A stretch of DNA of 64,000 nucleotides from an uncultured Woeseiaceae bacterium (GTDB lineage: Bacteria > Pseudomonadota > Gammaproteobacteria > Steroidobacterales > Woeseiaceae). Below, one piece after another: positions 10,575 to 20,849 of this stretch. The stretch covers positions 23,197-87,196 of the forward strand of contig CAMYOJ010000026.1 of assembly GCA_947259985.1 (NCBI GenBank), read 5' to 3'. Under the pieces are notes generated by a model. It made no database searches. It had not been told where the DNA came from and saw only the letters and a program-made list of their open reading frames with translations. The translations under genes and the position numbers were made by a program. Numbering within the stretch: position 1 is the first letter of the stretch; each line of letters starts with the position of its first letter.

Positions 10575-11933
10575 TCAGACGCGCGCTGCGGCGGCTCGCT
10601 TGGCTGCCAGCTCCTCGCGTTTCTTGCGGGCGGCCTCCTCGGCCAGGCGGATCTGCCGATTGCGCTCGATATCAGCATCGATGACGCGAATCCACTGGCT
10701 GGATGCGCGCTGCGATTTCGGTGTTTTCGCGGCATTGCGAAAAGCCGTCTTGGCGTCACCGTAGCGCTTAAGATTGTAGAGGCACATGCCGAGCGAAATC
10801 TGCATGTTGTCAGGATTCTTCAGGCCGCCTTTACGAACCGCATTGGTTCCCGACTTGACGCACTCGGCGTAGTTGCCAATGTTGAGATAGGCATTCGCCA
10901 GGCGCTGGTCGAGCTCGCCATGCGATGCGAGGCGCGCGGCTTCCTGCAGTGCCGGGATAGCTTTGCCGTCTTCCTGCGCCAGTGTCCAGGCTTGCGAGAG
11001 CAGACGGTAATTCTTTTCGTTCTTGGGAACGATACCCGCGTCCATCTTCTCCTGAAGTAGCACGCCGGCCTTGTAGGGCACCTCTGCCTGCAGGTAGAGC
11101 TGCGCCATGGTTACGAACTCGGTGTCTTTCTCCAGCATGCCCTGCGTATGTGCCGCATCGTAGGCGTAGATGAGCTTCTCATCCTGACCCAGCTCCGTGA
11201 AAGCACCCGCGAGCGACTTCCAGTAGCGTGCTTTCGGCCAGTTTTCCAGGAGAGTCTTCTGGATGTCACGTACCTTCTTGTAGTCTTCCTGCTGGAAGTA
11301 GGCGAAGTTCAGCAGGTTGTACCAGTCCTCTTTGACGGGCTTGTTGCGCTTCCTGGCCACGTCCATCGCGTCTTCGATCGGTTTGATCATCTCCGCGTAG
11401 CGCTCCAGGTTATAGAGTACCTGCGCTTTTAGTATGAACGGTTCAGGGGCAGGATTGGTCTCCATCGCGAACCACTTGTCGATGGTAGTCAGCGCCTTCG
11501 CGTACTGCTCCTCCATTGTCAGCAGCTGCGCCAGCGTATACATGGTCTGTTTCGCCATCTGCTCTTCGAGCGTCGGAATGGCCACCATGCGTTCATAGGT
11601 GCGAATCGCGTTGGGGATGTCGTCCTGGTTGTAGTACACGAAGCCGATGTAGTTAAGCACATTGGCCTGTTCGTACTCGGTCAGCTTGTCCGGGTTGTAG
11701 AGGTTGTTGAGCGACTTCAGGGCACCCTTGTAGTTTTTCTCATCCACCATCTCCTGGGCTTTCTGAATGCGCTCGTAGACTTCCTTACTAACCGCCTGAG
11801 CCTGTTTTGTCTTGGTCTTGGCACGGTCTTCTTCGGTCGCCTTCGCTTTCTGCGCCGAGGCGTTACCGAAAGCCAGCACGCCGACGATGACAGCGAGGCA
11901 CAGTTTCAAAGTTGTTCCGCGTTTCATTTTCAT
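10575..11933 (-). CDS. TPR-repeat protein, last gene of TonB/ExbBD cluster
   Basis: 452 aa with signal peptide (FGNASAQ) and repeated TPR-like helices. Confidence 0.75.
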   Translation of the reverse strand: MKMKRGTTLKLCLAVIVGVLAFGNASAQKAKATEEDRAKTKTKQAQAVSKEVYERIQKAQEMVDEKNYKGALKSLNNLYNPDKLTEYEQANVLNYIGFVYYNQDDIPNAIRTYERMVAIPTLEEQMAKQTMYTLAQLLTMEEQYAKALTTIDKWFAMETNPAPEPFILKAQVLYNLERYAEMIKPIEDAMDVARKRNKPVKEDWYNLLNFAYFQQEDYKKVRDIQKTLLENWPKARYWKSLAGAFTELGQDEKLIYAYDAAHTQGMLEKDTEFVTMAQLYLQAEVPYKAGVLLQEKMDAGIVPKNEKNYRLLSQAWTLAQEDGKAIPALQEAARLASHGELDQRLANAYLNIGNYAECVKSGTNAVRKGGLKNPDNMQISLGMCLYNLKRYGDAKTAFRNAAKTPKSQRASSQWIRVIDADIERNRQIRLAEEAARKKREELAAKRAAAARV

Positions 11934-11975
11934 GTCAAAAGAAATCCTCGTGGATTAATCCCGCCTGCCCTCTGC

Positions 11976-12581
11976 TCAGTCTTCCAGCTGGAATGATATT
12001 CGCGTCTTTACGCCCGGCACATCGACCGGAACTCCATCGACGACCCTCGGTTTATACTTGAACTTCAGTACGGCACGCAGGGCGGCTCGTTCGAACAGGC
12101 TGCTTGTCGATTGAAGGACAATGGGGTCTTTCACGGTGCCCGCTGTCGTGACCGTGAATGACAAATCCACAAAACCCTCGAGGCCACGCGACAACGCACG
12201 CGCCGGGTAGACGGGCGCCACGCGTACAATCGGCAGGTAGTCGCCCTCTGCGATATTCATGCCACCAGGACCACCGATATCCGTGCTCGCAGTCACAGTC
12301 GGCGGGGCCACACTGATCGTCGGCGCGTCCGGATTCACGTTATCCATCTCCTGAGGTGGAGTCTCAGGCGGCGTCTCGGGCGGCTTGGGCGGCTTCTCGG
12401 GGGTAAGGTCCTGCGTGTTGAGGTTCTCGTTGCGTTTTACGCGCACGAAATCGAGCTTGTGGCGCTCACGGGGGTCGGTCAGGGCCTGTTTACCGGTAAC
12501 GATGAGCAACTGCATGATGAACAACAGGCTCATCGTGACGACCGTGCCAATCACTATTGAAAATACATAACGACCTATCAT
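11976..12581 (-). CDS. tonB: TonB-family energy transducer
   Basis: N-terminal TM, Pro-rich EKPPKPPETPPETPPQEMD, C-term YPARALSRGLEGFVDLSFTVTTAGTVKD. Confidence 0.9.
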   Translation of the reverse strand: MIGRYVFSIVIGTVVTMSLLFIMQLLIVTGKQALTDPRERHKLDFVRVKRNENLNTQDLTPEKPPKPPETPPETPPQEMDNVNPDAPTISVAPPTVTASTDIGGPGGMNIAEGDYLPIVRVAPVYPARALSRGLEGFVDLSFTVTTAGTVKDPIVLQSTSSLFERAALRAVLKFKYKPRVVDGVPVDVPGVKTRISFQLED

Positions 12582-12601
12582 GATCTGGTTCTCCTCAGGC
12601 T

Positions 12602-13015
12602 CTAGCCGTCATCTGACGCGATTGCGACATTGCTGACGCCGGCGCCCTTCGCGGCTTCCATGACGACGACCAGCATCTCGTTGGTCGACTCCTCGTCGGC
12701 CTGGATGACAATGCCACCCTTGGGGTTCTCGGCATGCAGACGTTCGATGATCGTCCGTACCTGCCGCGGGTCGCGTTTCTGCCGATCAATCCAGATCTCG
12801 TCGTTTGCGCTGATGGCGATCAGGATTGCGGCGTCGTCCTGGGTGTCAGCCGTCACCGTATCGGGGCGTTCAACCTGGATACCGGCCTCCTTGATAAACG
12901 TCGCCGTGACAATGAAGAAGATGAGCATGATGAACACGACGTCGAGCATCGGCGTCAGGTTGATCTCATTCTCTTCCTCTTCGCCGCCCATTGCTGCAAA
13001 GCCTTTTTTACGCAT
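12602..13015 (-). CDS. exbD: ExbD/TolR biopolymer transport protein (second copy)
   Basis: EINLTPMLDVVFIMLIFFIVTATFIKEAGIQV. Confidence 0.9.
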   Translation of the reverse strand: MRKKGFAAMGGEEEENEINLTPMLDVVFIMLIFFIVTATFIKEAGIQVERPDTVTADTQDDAAILIAISANDEIWIDRQKRDPRQVRTIIERLHAENPKGGIVIQADEESTNEMLVVVMEAAKGAGVSNVAIASDDG

Positions 13016-13043
13016 TAGCTATGATTCCTTAAAGAATTCCCGC

Positions 13044-13454
13044 CTACCGTTGATCTGCGATCGAAATGTTATAGACACCCGCACTGCGCGAAGCATCCAT
13101 CACCCACACGAGCACCTTGTTGGTCGACTTCTTGTTTGCCTGAATGACGACGGACCCGTCCGGGTTCTCCGCGTGCAGACGCTCAATATTGGCGCGTACG
13201 GCACGCGGGTCGATCAGGCGACGATCAATCCAGATTTCGTCATTGGCATTGATCAAAACGAGGATGTTGGCGTCCTCGGGTTTGGACTCCGTAACCGGAG
13301 CGTCCGGCCTGTTGACGTCGATTCCTGCTTCCTTGATGAACGATGCCGTTACGATGAAGAAGATGAGCATGATGAACACGACGTCAAGCATCGGCGTCAG
13401 GTTGATTTCACTCTCTTCCTCATCGGCATGGATATCATCGAGATGTTTGCGCAT
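13044..13454 (-). CDS. exbD: ExbD/TolR biopolymer transport protein (first copy)
   Basis: EINLTPMLDVVFIMLIFFIVTASFIKEAGIDV; paralogue of the adjacent gene. Confidence 0.9.
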   Translation of the reverse strand: MRKHLDDIHADEEESEINLTPMLDVVFIMLIFFIVTASFIKEAGIDVNRPDAPVTESKPEDANILVLINANDEIWIDRRLIDPRAVRANIERLHAENPDGSVVIQANKKSTNKVLVWVMDASRSAGVYNISIADQR

Positions 13455-13465
13455 GGCAATACCCT

Positions 13466-13993
13466 CTAGTGATCAGTCGTGAGCGAATCCTCGAGGAATT
13501 CGACTTCACGCGCCGCACGGCGTGTAAGCAATGTGACAAGCAGGACACCCGAAAGTGCACCCACCATGCCAGCCATCGTCGGCACCGTAGCCTGGGACAC
13601 GCCCGCAGCCATCGCCCGGACGTTACCCGAGCCCGAAACAGCCATGACCTGGAACACACTGATCATGCCCGTTACCGTGCCAAGGAGGCCAAGTAACGGA
13701 CACAATGCAACCAGCGTCTGAATCAGGCTGATGCCCCTGTTGGTCGCTTCGCTGAAACGCGAAATCATGAGTTCGCGAATCTGCAGTGCATTCCAGGAAC
13801 GACGTTCCGATCGTCCTTCCCAGTTGTCGTGAATCTCCCGCGACATGGCGGCCATCGAGGTGCGGAAATACATAATCCGCTCCACGATGACGGTCCACAT
13901 CAGGAAGATGGTGACTGCAATGACCTTAAGCACCGGACCACCCAGATTCATGAAGTCCCGGATGGCTTCCAAGCTGTCAGCTAGCCAATGCAT
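13466..13993 (-). CDS. exbB: ExbB/MotA/TolQ proton channel family protein
   Basis: LIQTLVALCPLLGLLGTVTGMISVFQVMA. Confidence 0.9.
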   Translation of the reverse strand: MHWLADSLEAIRDFMNLGGPVLKVIAVTIFLMWTVIVERIMYFRTSMAAMSREIHDNWEGRSERRSWNALQIRELMISRFSEATNRGISLIQTLVALCPLLGLLGTVTGMISVFQVMAVSGSGNVRAMAAGVSQATVPTMAGMVGALSGVLLVTLLTRRAAREVEFLEDSLTTDH

Positions 13994-14008
13994 GGCAACT
14001 CCTTGTCG

Positions 14009-15376
14009 TTAGCCATTCCGCTCAGAGTGCTGGGCGACGAGGCCCGCGCTCTGGGACTGGAGGATGTTGACGATCTTGCGGCTCTGACCGCTGACTACCG
14101 TGTGCAGCAATACCATTGGAATTGCCACGCACAGGCCAAGCACGGTGGTCATGAGTGCCTGCGAGATACCGCCTGCCATCATCTTCGGATCGCCTGCACC
14201 GTAAAGCGTTATGACCTGGAAGGTCTTGATCATACCCGTAACCGTACCGAGCAGACCCATAAGCGGTGCTACGGCCGAGGTTACCTTGATGAACAGCAGA
14301 CCCTTGGTCAGACCAGGCATCTCCTTGAGTGCGGCCTCGCTGAGCTTGAGTTCCATCGTCTCGGTATCGGCACCCGTGTTGCTCTCGTAGGCGGCGAGTA
14401 CGCGGCCCAGCGGGTTGTCGGTGCTGGCCGAATCACGCTTGAGTTGAGCGGATACCTTGCGGCTGTCGTTCGACAGTGCGACCCAGCGCAAAAACGCGAT
14501 GATCAGGCCGATGATGCCGAGCGCGATGATGCAATAACCAACAATGCCACCCTGCTCGATCCGGTCCTTGATCGTCGGAGACTCGACCAGCAGGCCGAGG
14601 ATGCCGCCGCGTGTGACGTCAATACCGAACGCGACCGCACCTTCACTTGCATCAATCATATCGCCCGTGGTGCCTGCAAAGCGGCCGTCCGGCTGACGCA
14701 GCAACTCGGAGATCGAGCCGTCGTCGTTGTACTCGAGATAACCTGCTTCCGAAGCCAGGTTGAATGCGCCGACGCGAACGACTTCCATCTCTTCCTGCGT
14801 GCCGTCAGCTCGCGTTACGAGGTGATTGAAGCGCGTGACCTTGCCTGTTTCGACCACTTCTTTCTGCAACATGGCCCAGAGCTGCTCGATATCCTCGATC
14901 GACGCGAGGCTGCTGGCACCGGCCATCTTGCTACCCAGTTCGACGAGGAAGGCCGAACGATCCGGGAACTCGATATTGGTCAGCGATGCCGAGAAACGGC
15001 CCTGGGTATCGCCGGAGACGGTCTGCAGTACGCCAAACAGCTCTTTCAGGGCACCCAGACGCTCATCGAGTGCCTGCCGGGCAGTGATGATGCGTTGCTG
15101 GTTTTCCTCAAACTGCTGTTCGAGATTGGCGCTGGTGTTTTCCTGGCGTGTGCGTTCGGCACGAGCCTGGTTAAGCAGCGACTGCTGTTGATTTCGATTC
15201 TGGGCAAATGCGGCCTCACGCTGACGCGCTTCGCGCGAGTCGCGGGCCTGGCCCTGTTCGATGAGCTGTAGCAGCTCGGACATGCTGCGAGCGGCTTCTT
15301 CGCTCTGCTGCGCGTTGGCCGTGGCAAATCCGAGACTCAGCATCCCGGCGGCAATAATGAGTGTAATACGTTTCAT
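14009..15376 (-). CDS. ExbB/TolQ with long periplasmic N-terminal domain (TtpC-like)
   Basis: 455 aa; signal peptide + coiled-coil N-term, C-term VTSAVAPLMGLLGTVTGMIKTFQVITLYGAGDPKMMAGGISQAL. Confidence 0.85.
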   Translation of the reverse strand: MKRITLIIAAGMLSLGFATANAQQSEEAARSMSELLQLIEQGQARDSREARQREAAFAQNRNQQQSLLNQARAERTRQENTSANLEQQFEENQQRIITARQALDERLGALKELFGVLQTVSGDTQGRFSASLTNIEFPDRSAFLVELGSKMAGASSLASIEDIEQLWAMLQKEVVETGKVTRFNHLVTRADGTQEEMEVVRVGAFNLASEAGYLEYNDDGSISELLRQPDGRFAGTTGDMIDASEGAVAFGIDVTRGGILGLLVESPTIKDRIEQGGIVGYCIIALGIIGLIIAFLRWVALSNDSRKVSAQLKRDSASTDNPLGRVLAAYESNTGADTETMELKLSEAALKEMPGLTKGLLFIKVTSAVAPLMGLLGTVTGMIKTFQVITLYGAGDPKMMAGGISQALMTTVLGLCVAIPMVLLHTVVSGQSRKIVNILQSQSAGLVAQHSERNG

Positions 15377-15379
15377 TTA

Positions 15380-16156
15380 TCAGGCCTCCGGAGCTGGAAC
15401 AGGAACAATGATGAGTTCGGGCGCGATCAACTGGCGTGCAACGCGCAGCCCTTTGCGGACTTCGTTGCGCGCTGAGTTATCGATGACCCAGTCACGGGCA
15501 TCGTTGTCCCAGCGTCCCGTAATCTTGGTGTCGTCGGACTGGAAGTACAGACCGATGCGTCCGATACGCAACATGTTGAACGCGCGTGTGGCGCCGTCGA
15601 TCGTCAGGGACTGTTCGTAGTCCTCGATCGTCGTGCCGTAGTCATTCTCGATCTGGTACGCCTCCATCACCTTGCGGAATTTTTCCGCAACGCTGACGTC
15701 AGAGCGCTCCATGATGGCCTTGAGTTCATCGACTCGTGTCGTGCGCTCTTCCATCAGGAACGGAATATCGAGACTGACGGACTGCTCGAGCCCGTCGATC
15801 ATGCGTTCCATAAGAGGGAAGATCTGGCGATTGATGACATCAACCTGGTCCATCGACAACGAGATGTCTTCCAGGACAGCCCCCTGACCTTCAACCTGCG
15901 CCCGCATCAGGCGGTTGTAGACCTTCAGGCCATCGATTTCCTTATTAATAGCCCTGTACTGGTCTTCGAGAGAACGCGTGCCTTCAACAATAGTGTTGAT
16001 ACGCTCCTGCGATTGTTGAGCCAGGTTCAACCGACGTTGATCAGCCTGCAATACCTGATCGACGGTCTGGGCGGCGACGCTGCCGGAAATCGCAATAACC
16101 GTTGTCGCGAAGAACGCTACGGTAATGCGCCGACTGCTGCTTATGCACCGTTTCAT
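15380..16156 (-). CDS. DUF3450-like periplasmic coiled-coil protein
   Basis: 258 aa, signal peptide, coiled-coil, first gene of TonB/ExbBD operon. Confidence 0.75.
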   Translation of the reverse strand: MKRCISSSRRITVAFFATTVIAISGSVAAQTVDQVLQADQRRLNLAQQSQERINTIVEGTRSLEDQYRAINKEIDGLKVYNRLMRAQVEGQGAVLEDISLSMDQVDVINRQIFPLMERMIDGLEQSVSLDIPFLMEERTTRVDELKAIMERSDVSVAEKFRKVMEAYQIENDYGTTIEDYEQSLTIDGATRAFNMLRIGRIGLYFQSDDTKITGRWDNDARDWVIDNSARNEVRKGLRVARQLIAPELIIVPVPAPEA

Positions 16157-16640
16157 GGACGCTCCTTAAAGGTCGTGTTTACTTATTAATATATGCGGAG
16201 AGGGATGCAACGTATCCGTTGAATACATGCACAAATGAAAACCGGCAACGCAGACTGTATTGCCAATTGCGCACGCGGCCCTCTCCACTGACGCCGCGCG
16301 GCGATAATTTTTTTGGAACCCGACATTTTCTCTAATTTTTGGCTATCCCGGCAACCCGGGTTTCCCCGCCATTTGTTAATGTAGTAATGAGGTCCCCTCT
16401 CTTACGGGGCCAAGAATAACACAAGACTCAGAGATCGCCAGCCCAACAACTACATAACGTTCAAGAAGGTGCGATCTGTTCGTCGACTTGCCGGGAGGTT
16501 TGCACCTGTAACTTTTTGGTCAGCTCAATATAGTCCGCCGAACGCTTCTCAGATGCCGACTTAATATCTTTGAAATTATCGGTTTAAAGAGACTTCTTGA
16601 TCTCGATTTTTAGTAACACGCGTAACCGATTAAGCAGTGG

Positions 16641-16669
16641 TTGACATCATTCCAGCGTTACAACATGAT
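16641..16669 (+). promoter_or_regulatory. Candidate sigma70 promoter for ilvC-leuACDB leader
   Basis: TTGACA - 17 bp - CATGAT. Confidence 0.5.
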
Positions 16670-16677
16670 TCGGCGCT

Positions 16678-16764
16678 ATGAAATCTGCATACGCCACGCG
16701 GCAGCCGGAAAAACTGCTCGTCATTCGCCTTGCTCTGCTTCTTACCGGGAGGCAAAGCGGGTAG
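16678..16764 (+). CDS. Branched-chain amino acid leader peptide (28 aa)
   Basis: MKSAYATRQPEKLLVIRLALLLTGRQSG*: 8 of 10 residues in LLVIRLALLL are Leu/Val/Ile; upstream of ilvC-leuACDB and followed by a terminator. Confidence 0.85.
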   Translation: MKSAYATRQPEKLLVIRLALLLTGRQSG

Positions 16765-16826
16765 CGCGTATCCAGACTACGGACAACGTAAGCCCCGCTT
16801 CCAACAGGACAGTGGGGTTTTTTTTT
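16726..16826 (+). promoter_or_regulatory. Transcription attenuator (1:2, 2:3, 3:4 alternative pairings)
   Basis: 1: CGCCTTGC 16726-16733; 2: GCAAAGCGGG 16752-16761; 3: CCCGCTT 16794-16800; 4: AGTGGGG 16811-16817 + T9. Confidence 0.8.
16793..16826 (+). terminator. Attenuator terminator hairpin
   Basis: CCCCGCT...AGTGGGG followed by nine T. Confidence 0.85.
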
Positions 16827-16854
16827 AAGAATTGCATCAGGCTGAGGATCCATT

Positions 16855-17841
16855 ATGCAAATGTACTCGGAATCGGACGTTGACACTTCCTGTCTGGCAG
16901 ATCGCCAGATCACAATCCTCGGCTACGGCAGCCAGGGGCGCGCGCACGCGCTGAATCTGAAGGACTCGGGATTCAATGTCGTCGTCGGACTTCGCAGGAA
17001 CGGCGCGAGCTGGGACAAGGCAACGGCCGACGGGCTGACCGTGAAGGAACCCAATGACGCCGTTAAGGGTGCAGCGATTGTCATGTTTCTGACACCGGAC
17101 ATGGTGCAGAAATCCTTGTACCAATCCGTTGTCGACGATATCGATGATGGGGCGACTCTGCTGTTCGCGCATGGCTTCGCCGTGCATTACAAGCAGGTCG
17201 AGCCGCGCAGCGACCTCAATGTTGCGCTGATCGCACCGAAAGGCCCCGGCGGCCTGGTAAGGCGCCAATACGAAGAGGGACACGGCGTGCCCTGCCTCGT
17301 CGCCATTCACCAGGATGCCACGGGCGACGCCCTCAAGATCGCGCTCGCTTACGCGGCAGGGATCGGCGGCGCCCGCGCGGGCGTCATCGAGACGACATTT
17401 GCCGAAGAAACCGAGACTGACCTGTTCGGCGAACAGGCCGTGCTTTGCGGTGGTGCGACCGAACTGATCGTCGCAGGGTTCGAGACACTCGTGGAAGCCG
17501 GTTACCAGCCCGAGGTGGCCTACTACGAGGTCATGCACGAGCTCAAACTCATTGTGGACCTGCTGCACGAGGGTGGCCTGAAGAAAATGCACAAGTTCAT
17601 CAGCGATACGGCAGCCTGGGGCGACATGGTCAGCGGGCCGCGGGTTGTTGACGAGGCGTCGCGCGCCGCGATGAAAGAAGTCCTCAACGATATCCAGGAC
17701 GGCACGTTCGCACGCAACTGGATTGCCGAAAACGAGAACGGCATGCCGGAATTCAAGCGCCTTATGCAGGCGGATCTCGACCACCCGATTGAGAAAGTCG
17801 GCAGCGACCTGCGCGGTCGCATGGACTGGCTGCAGGACTAG
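16855..17841 (+). CDS. ilvC: Ketol-acid reductoisomerase
   Basis: 328 aa; [44 protein letters not shown]. Confidence 0.95.
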   Translation: MQMYSESDVDTSCLADRQITILGYGSQGRAHALNLKDSGFNVVVGLRRNGASWDKATADGLTVKEPNDAVKGAAIVMFLTPDMVQKSLYQSVVDDIDDGATLLFAHGFAVHYKQVEPRSDLNVALIAPKGPGGLVRRQYEEGHGVPCLVAIHQDATGDALKIALAYAAGIGGARAGVIETTFAEETETDLFGEQAVLCGGATELIVAGFETLVEAGYQPEVAYYEVMHELKLIVDLLHEGGLKKMHKFISDTAAWGDMVSGPRVVDEASRAAMKEVLNDIQDGTFARNWIAENENGMPEFKRLMQADLDHPIEKVGSDLRGRMDWLQD

Positions 17842-17873
17842 GAACGACGGCCAAACACCGGAGGGGACACCCG

Positions 17874-19445
17874 ATGTCAGATGCGAAGTCAGATAGCATG
17901 ATCCGAATTTTTGACACGACCCTGCGCGACGGGGAGCAGGCGCCGGGCTGCAGCATGACGCTCACTGAAAAGCTACGTGTTGCGCAAGCGCTTGCTGAAC
18001 TCAAGGTGGACATCATCGAGGCCGGTTTCCCGGCTGCATCGCCGGGCGACTTCGAATCCGTCAAGGAAATTGCGGAGCACAATTTCGGGCCGGTAATCTG
18101 CGGCCTGGCACGCTGTAACCCGGCTGATATCGAGAAGGTCTACGAGGCCGTCAAGGGGGCCGAGAATCATCGCATCCACGTGTTCGTCGCGACGAGCGCG
18201 ATTCACCGCGAGCACAAGCTCAAGATGGCCAAGGAAGAGATCATCAAGAGTGCCGTCGGCGCCATCACGATGGCGCGTGAGCTCGTTGATGATGTCGAGT
18301 TTTCGCCCGAAGACGCTTCCCGTACCGAGCTCGCATACCTGGCCGAAGTCGTTTCGGCGGCCATCGAGGCCGGTGCGGGCACCGTCAATATTCCGGATAC
18401 CGTCGGCTACACGGTGCCGGCTGAATTCGACCGACTGTTCCGCTATCTAAAGGACCACGTCGAGCGCATCGACGACGTCATCCTCAGTGTGCATTGTCAT
18501 AACGACCTCGGCATGGCCGTGGCCAACAGCCTCGCCGCCGTCAACGCCGGCGCCCGGCAGATCGAATGCACGATAAACGGCATCGGTGAGCGTGCCGGCA
18601 ACTGCAGCCTCGAAGAGGCGGTCATGGCGATCAAGACCCGCTCCGAGTTCTTCGGGCTGCAAACAGGCATCGATACGACCCGCCTCTACCCGACGTCGCG
18701 CCTGGTGTCGAATATCACGGGCATGCATCCACCGCGCAACAAGGCAATCGTTGGCGAGAATGCATTCGCTCACGAAGCCGGCATTCATCAGCACGGTATG
18801 CTGCAACACGCTTCGACCTACGAGATCATGCGGCCCGAGGATGTCGGCCTGTCGAAATCCAATCTCGTGCTCGGCAAGCACAGTGGCCGACACGCTTTCC
18901 GCGATCGCATCGTCGAACTGGGATTCGAGCTGGACGACTTCGAGACAAACCGGGCGTTCCAGGAATTCAAGAAGCTCGCCGACAAGAAGAAAGATATCTA
19001 TGACGGCGATCTCGAAGCCATCATCATGAATGCCAGCGCAGCGACTTCAGGACCCTGGACGCTGCACTCGCTCGAAGTTCAGACACACACCGATCAGCCT
19101 GCCACGGCCGCCGTAACCCTGCTCAACGAGAATGGTGCCGAGAAATCCGATGGCGCGTATGGCGACGGGCCGATTGCGGCAGCCTTCCACGCCCTCGAGA
19201 AAGTCACGGGCGTCGAGCTCACGCTGCGTAACTTCGAGCTGCACAGTGCCTCGATCGGAGAGGATGCCCAGGGTGAAGTCACGGTAACCGTCGAGCACGA
19301 CGGCCGCAGCTATCGCGGGCGAGGCGCGAGCGTGGACATCGTCGAAGCAGGCTGCCGAGCCTGCCTCGAAGTAATGAACCGCATCCTGCGGCGCAAGCGT
19401 CATTCGGGCCCGGGCAAGCCGACGGCCGAGCAGGCAACCATCTAG
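17874..19445 (+). CDS. leuA: 2-isopropylmalate synthase
   Basis: IRIFDTTLRDGEQAPGCSMT, HCHNDLGMAVANSLAAV. Confidence 0.97.
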   Translation: MSDAKSDSMIRIFDTTLRDGEQAPGCSMTLTEKLRVAQALAELKVDIIEAGFPAASPGDFESVKEIAEHNFGPVICGLARCNPADIEKVYEAVKGAENHRIHVFVATSAIHREHKLKMAKEEIIKSAVGAITMARELVDDVEFSPEDASRTELAYLAEVVSAAIEAGAGTVNIPDTVGYTVPAEFDRLFRYLKDHVERIDDVILSVHCHNDLGMAVANSLAAVNAGARQIECTINGIGERAGNCSLEEAVMAIKTRSEFFGLQTGIDTTRLYPTSRLVSNITGMHPPRNKAIVGENAFAHEAGIHQHGMLQHASTYEIMRPEDVGLSKSNLVLGKHSGRHAFRDRIVELGFELDDFETNRAFQEFKKLADKKKDIYDGDLEAIIMNASAATSGPWTLHSLEVQTHTDQPATAAVTLLNENGAEKSDGAYGDGPIAAAFHALEKVTGVELTLRNFELHSASIGEDAQGEVTVTVEHDGRSYRGRGASVDIVEAGCRACLEVMNRILRRKRHSGPGKPTAEQATI

Positions 19446-19457
19446 GCCAGGAACCCA

Positions 19458-20849
19458 GTGAGCACCTTATTCGAGAAAGTATGGTCCGATCACCTGGTCA
19501 TCGACGAGACCCCGGACACGCCCGCGGTTCTTTATATCGACCTGCATATCATCCATGAAGTCACTACGCCGCAGGCGTTCACCGTGCTACGGGAGAAGGG
19601 ACTGGCCGTACGCCGACCCGAGCTGACGTTAGCAACCATGGATCACTCCACACCCACCACGCCCGTCACGAGCTTCAAGGATCTCGCGGTAGTCGGCGAG
19701 AGCGCGGCCGGGCAGATTCGGCAAATGGAGCAGAATTGCTCTGATTTCGGGCTGGACCTGATTGGCTTTGGCAATGCCAACAGGGGCATCGTGCACGTAA
19801 TCGGGCCCGAGCTTGGTGCTACGCAGCCCGGCAAGACGATCGTCTGCGGCGACAGTCATTCGAGCACTCACGGCGCGTTCGGCGCCCTCGCCTTCGGCAT
19901 CGGTACGACCGAGGTCGGTCACGTACTGGCCACGCAGTGCCTGCTGCAACGCAAGCCGAAGACCATGGCTGTCAACGTCGGCGGACGCCTGCGTGACGGG
20001 GTATCGGCCAAGGACCTGATCCTCGCTGTTATCGGCGAGATCGGTGTCGACGGCGGCACCGGGCACGTCATCGAGTACCGCGGTGACGCCATTGCGGCGC
20101 TCGACATGGAGAGCCGCATGACGGTCTGCAACATGTCAATCGAGGGTGGTGCCCGGGCAGGAATGATCGCTCCCGACGACACGACGTTCGAGTATCTGCA
20201 AGGGCGCCCGCGCGTGCCGCAAGGCTATGAATGGGATGCGGCACTGGCGCGCTGGCGGAAGCTTCATAGCGATGCGGACGCCCGCTTTGACGCGTGCGTC
20301 ACGCTGGACGCATCGGCGTTACAACCGATGGTGACCTTTGGCACGAACCCGGGCATGGTCGTCGGAATCAACGACCCGGTGCCTTCCGGCAACGACGCCA
20401 GCTTCAGGAAGGCGCTTGACTACATGCAGGTGGAGCCCGGCAAGCCGATGACCGAGAATTCCGTCGATGTCGTTTTTGTGGGCAGCTGCACCAACGGCCG
20501 GCTCTCGGACATCGAGGAAGCAGCCCGCGTGCTGGAGGGGCGCAAGGTTGCCGACGGGGTACGCATGCTCGTCGTTCCCGGGTCACAACAGGTCAAGCTC
20601 GAGGCCGAGGCTCGTGGACTGGACAGCATCATCAAGAGCGCCGGCGCTGAATGGCGCGAGGCTGGCTGTTCGATGTGCATCGGCATGAACGGCGACACGG
20701 TCCCGGCCGGCAAGCTCAGCGTCAGCACAAGCAATCGTAATTTTGAAGGACGCCAGGGCATCGGCGCTCGCACGGTGCTCGCCAGTCCGGCAACGGCGGC
20801 AGCATCGGCCGTGTGCGGGCACGTGGCGGACCCGAGGACCCTCGCATGA
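19458..20849 (+). CDS. leuC: 3-isopropylmalate dehydratase large subunit
   Basis: [38 protein letters not shown] start. Confidence 0.97.
   Translation: MSTLFEKVWSDHLVIDETPDTPAVLYIDLHIIHEVTTPQAFTVLREKGLAVRRPELTLATMDHSTPTTPVTSFKDLAVVGESAAGQIRQMEQNCSDFGLDLIGFGNANRGIVHVIGPELGATQPGKTIVCGDSHSSTHGAFGALAFGIGTTEVGHVLATQCLLQRKPKTMAVNVGGRLRDGVSAKDLILAVIGEIGVDGGTGHVIEYRGDAIAALDMESRMTVCNMSIEGGARAGMIAPDDTTFEYLQGRPRVPQGYEWDAALARWRKLHSDADARFDACVTLDASALQPMVTFGTNPGMVVGINDPVPSGNDASFRKALDYMQVEPGKPMTENSVDVVFVGSCTNGRLSDIEEAARVLEGRKVADGVRMLVVPGSQQVKLEAEARGLDSIIKSAGAEWREAGCSMCIGMNGDTVPAGKLSVSTSNRNFEGRQGIGARTVLASPATAAASAVCGHVADPRTLA

Noticed and set aside
13988-15271. 427-aa + strand ORF
   Set aside because: Antisense to the TtpC-like exbB gene; shadow reading frame.
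16450-16640. Possible further regulatory RNA upstream of the ilvC promoter
   Set aside because: Only weak hairpins and no U-tract or recognisable motif.
16837-17784. 315-aa - strand ORF
   Set aside because: Antisense to ilvC; no family resemblance.
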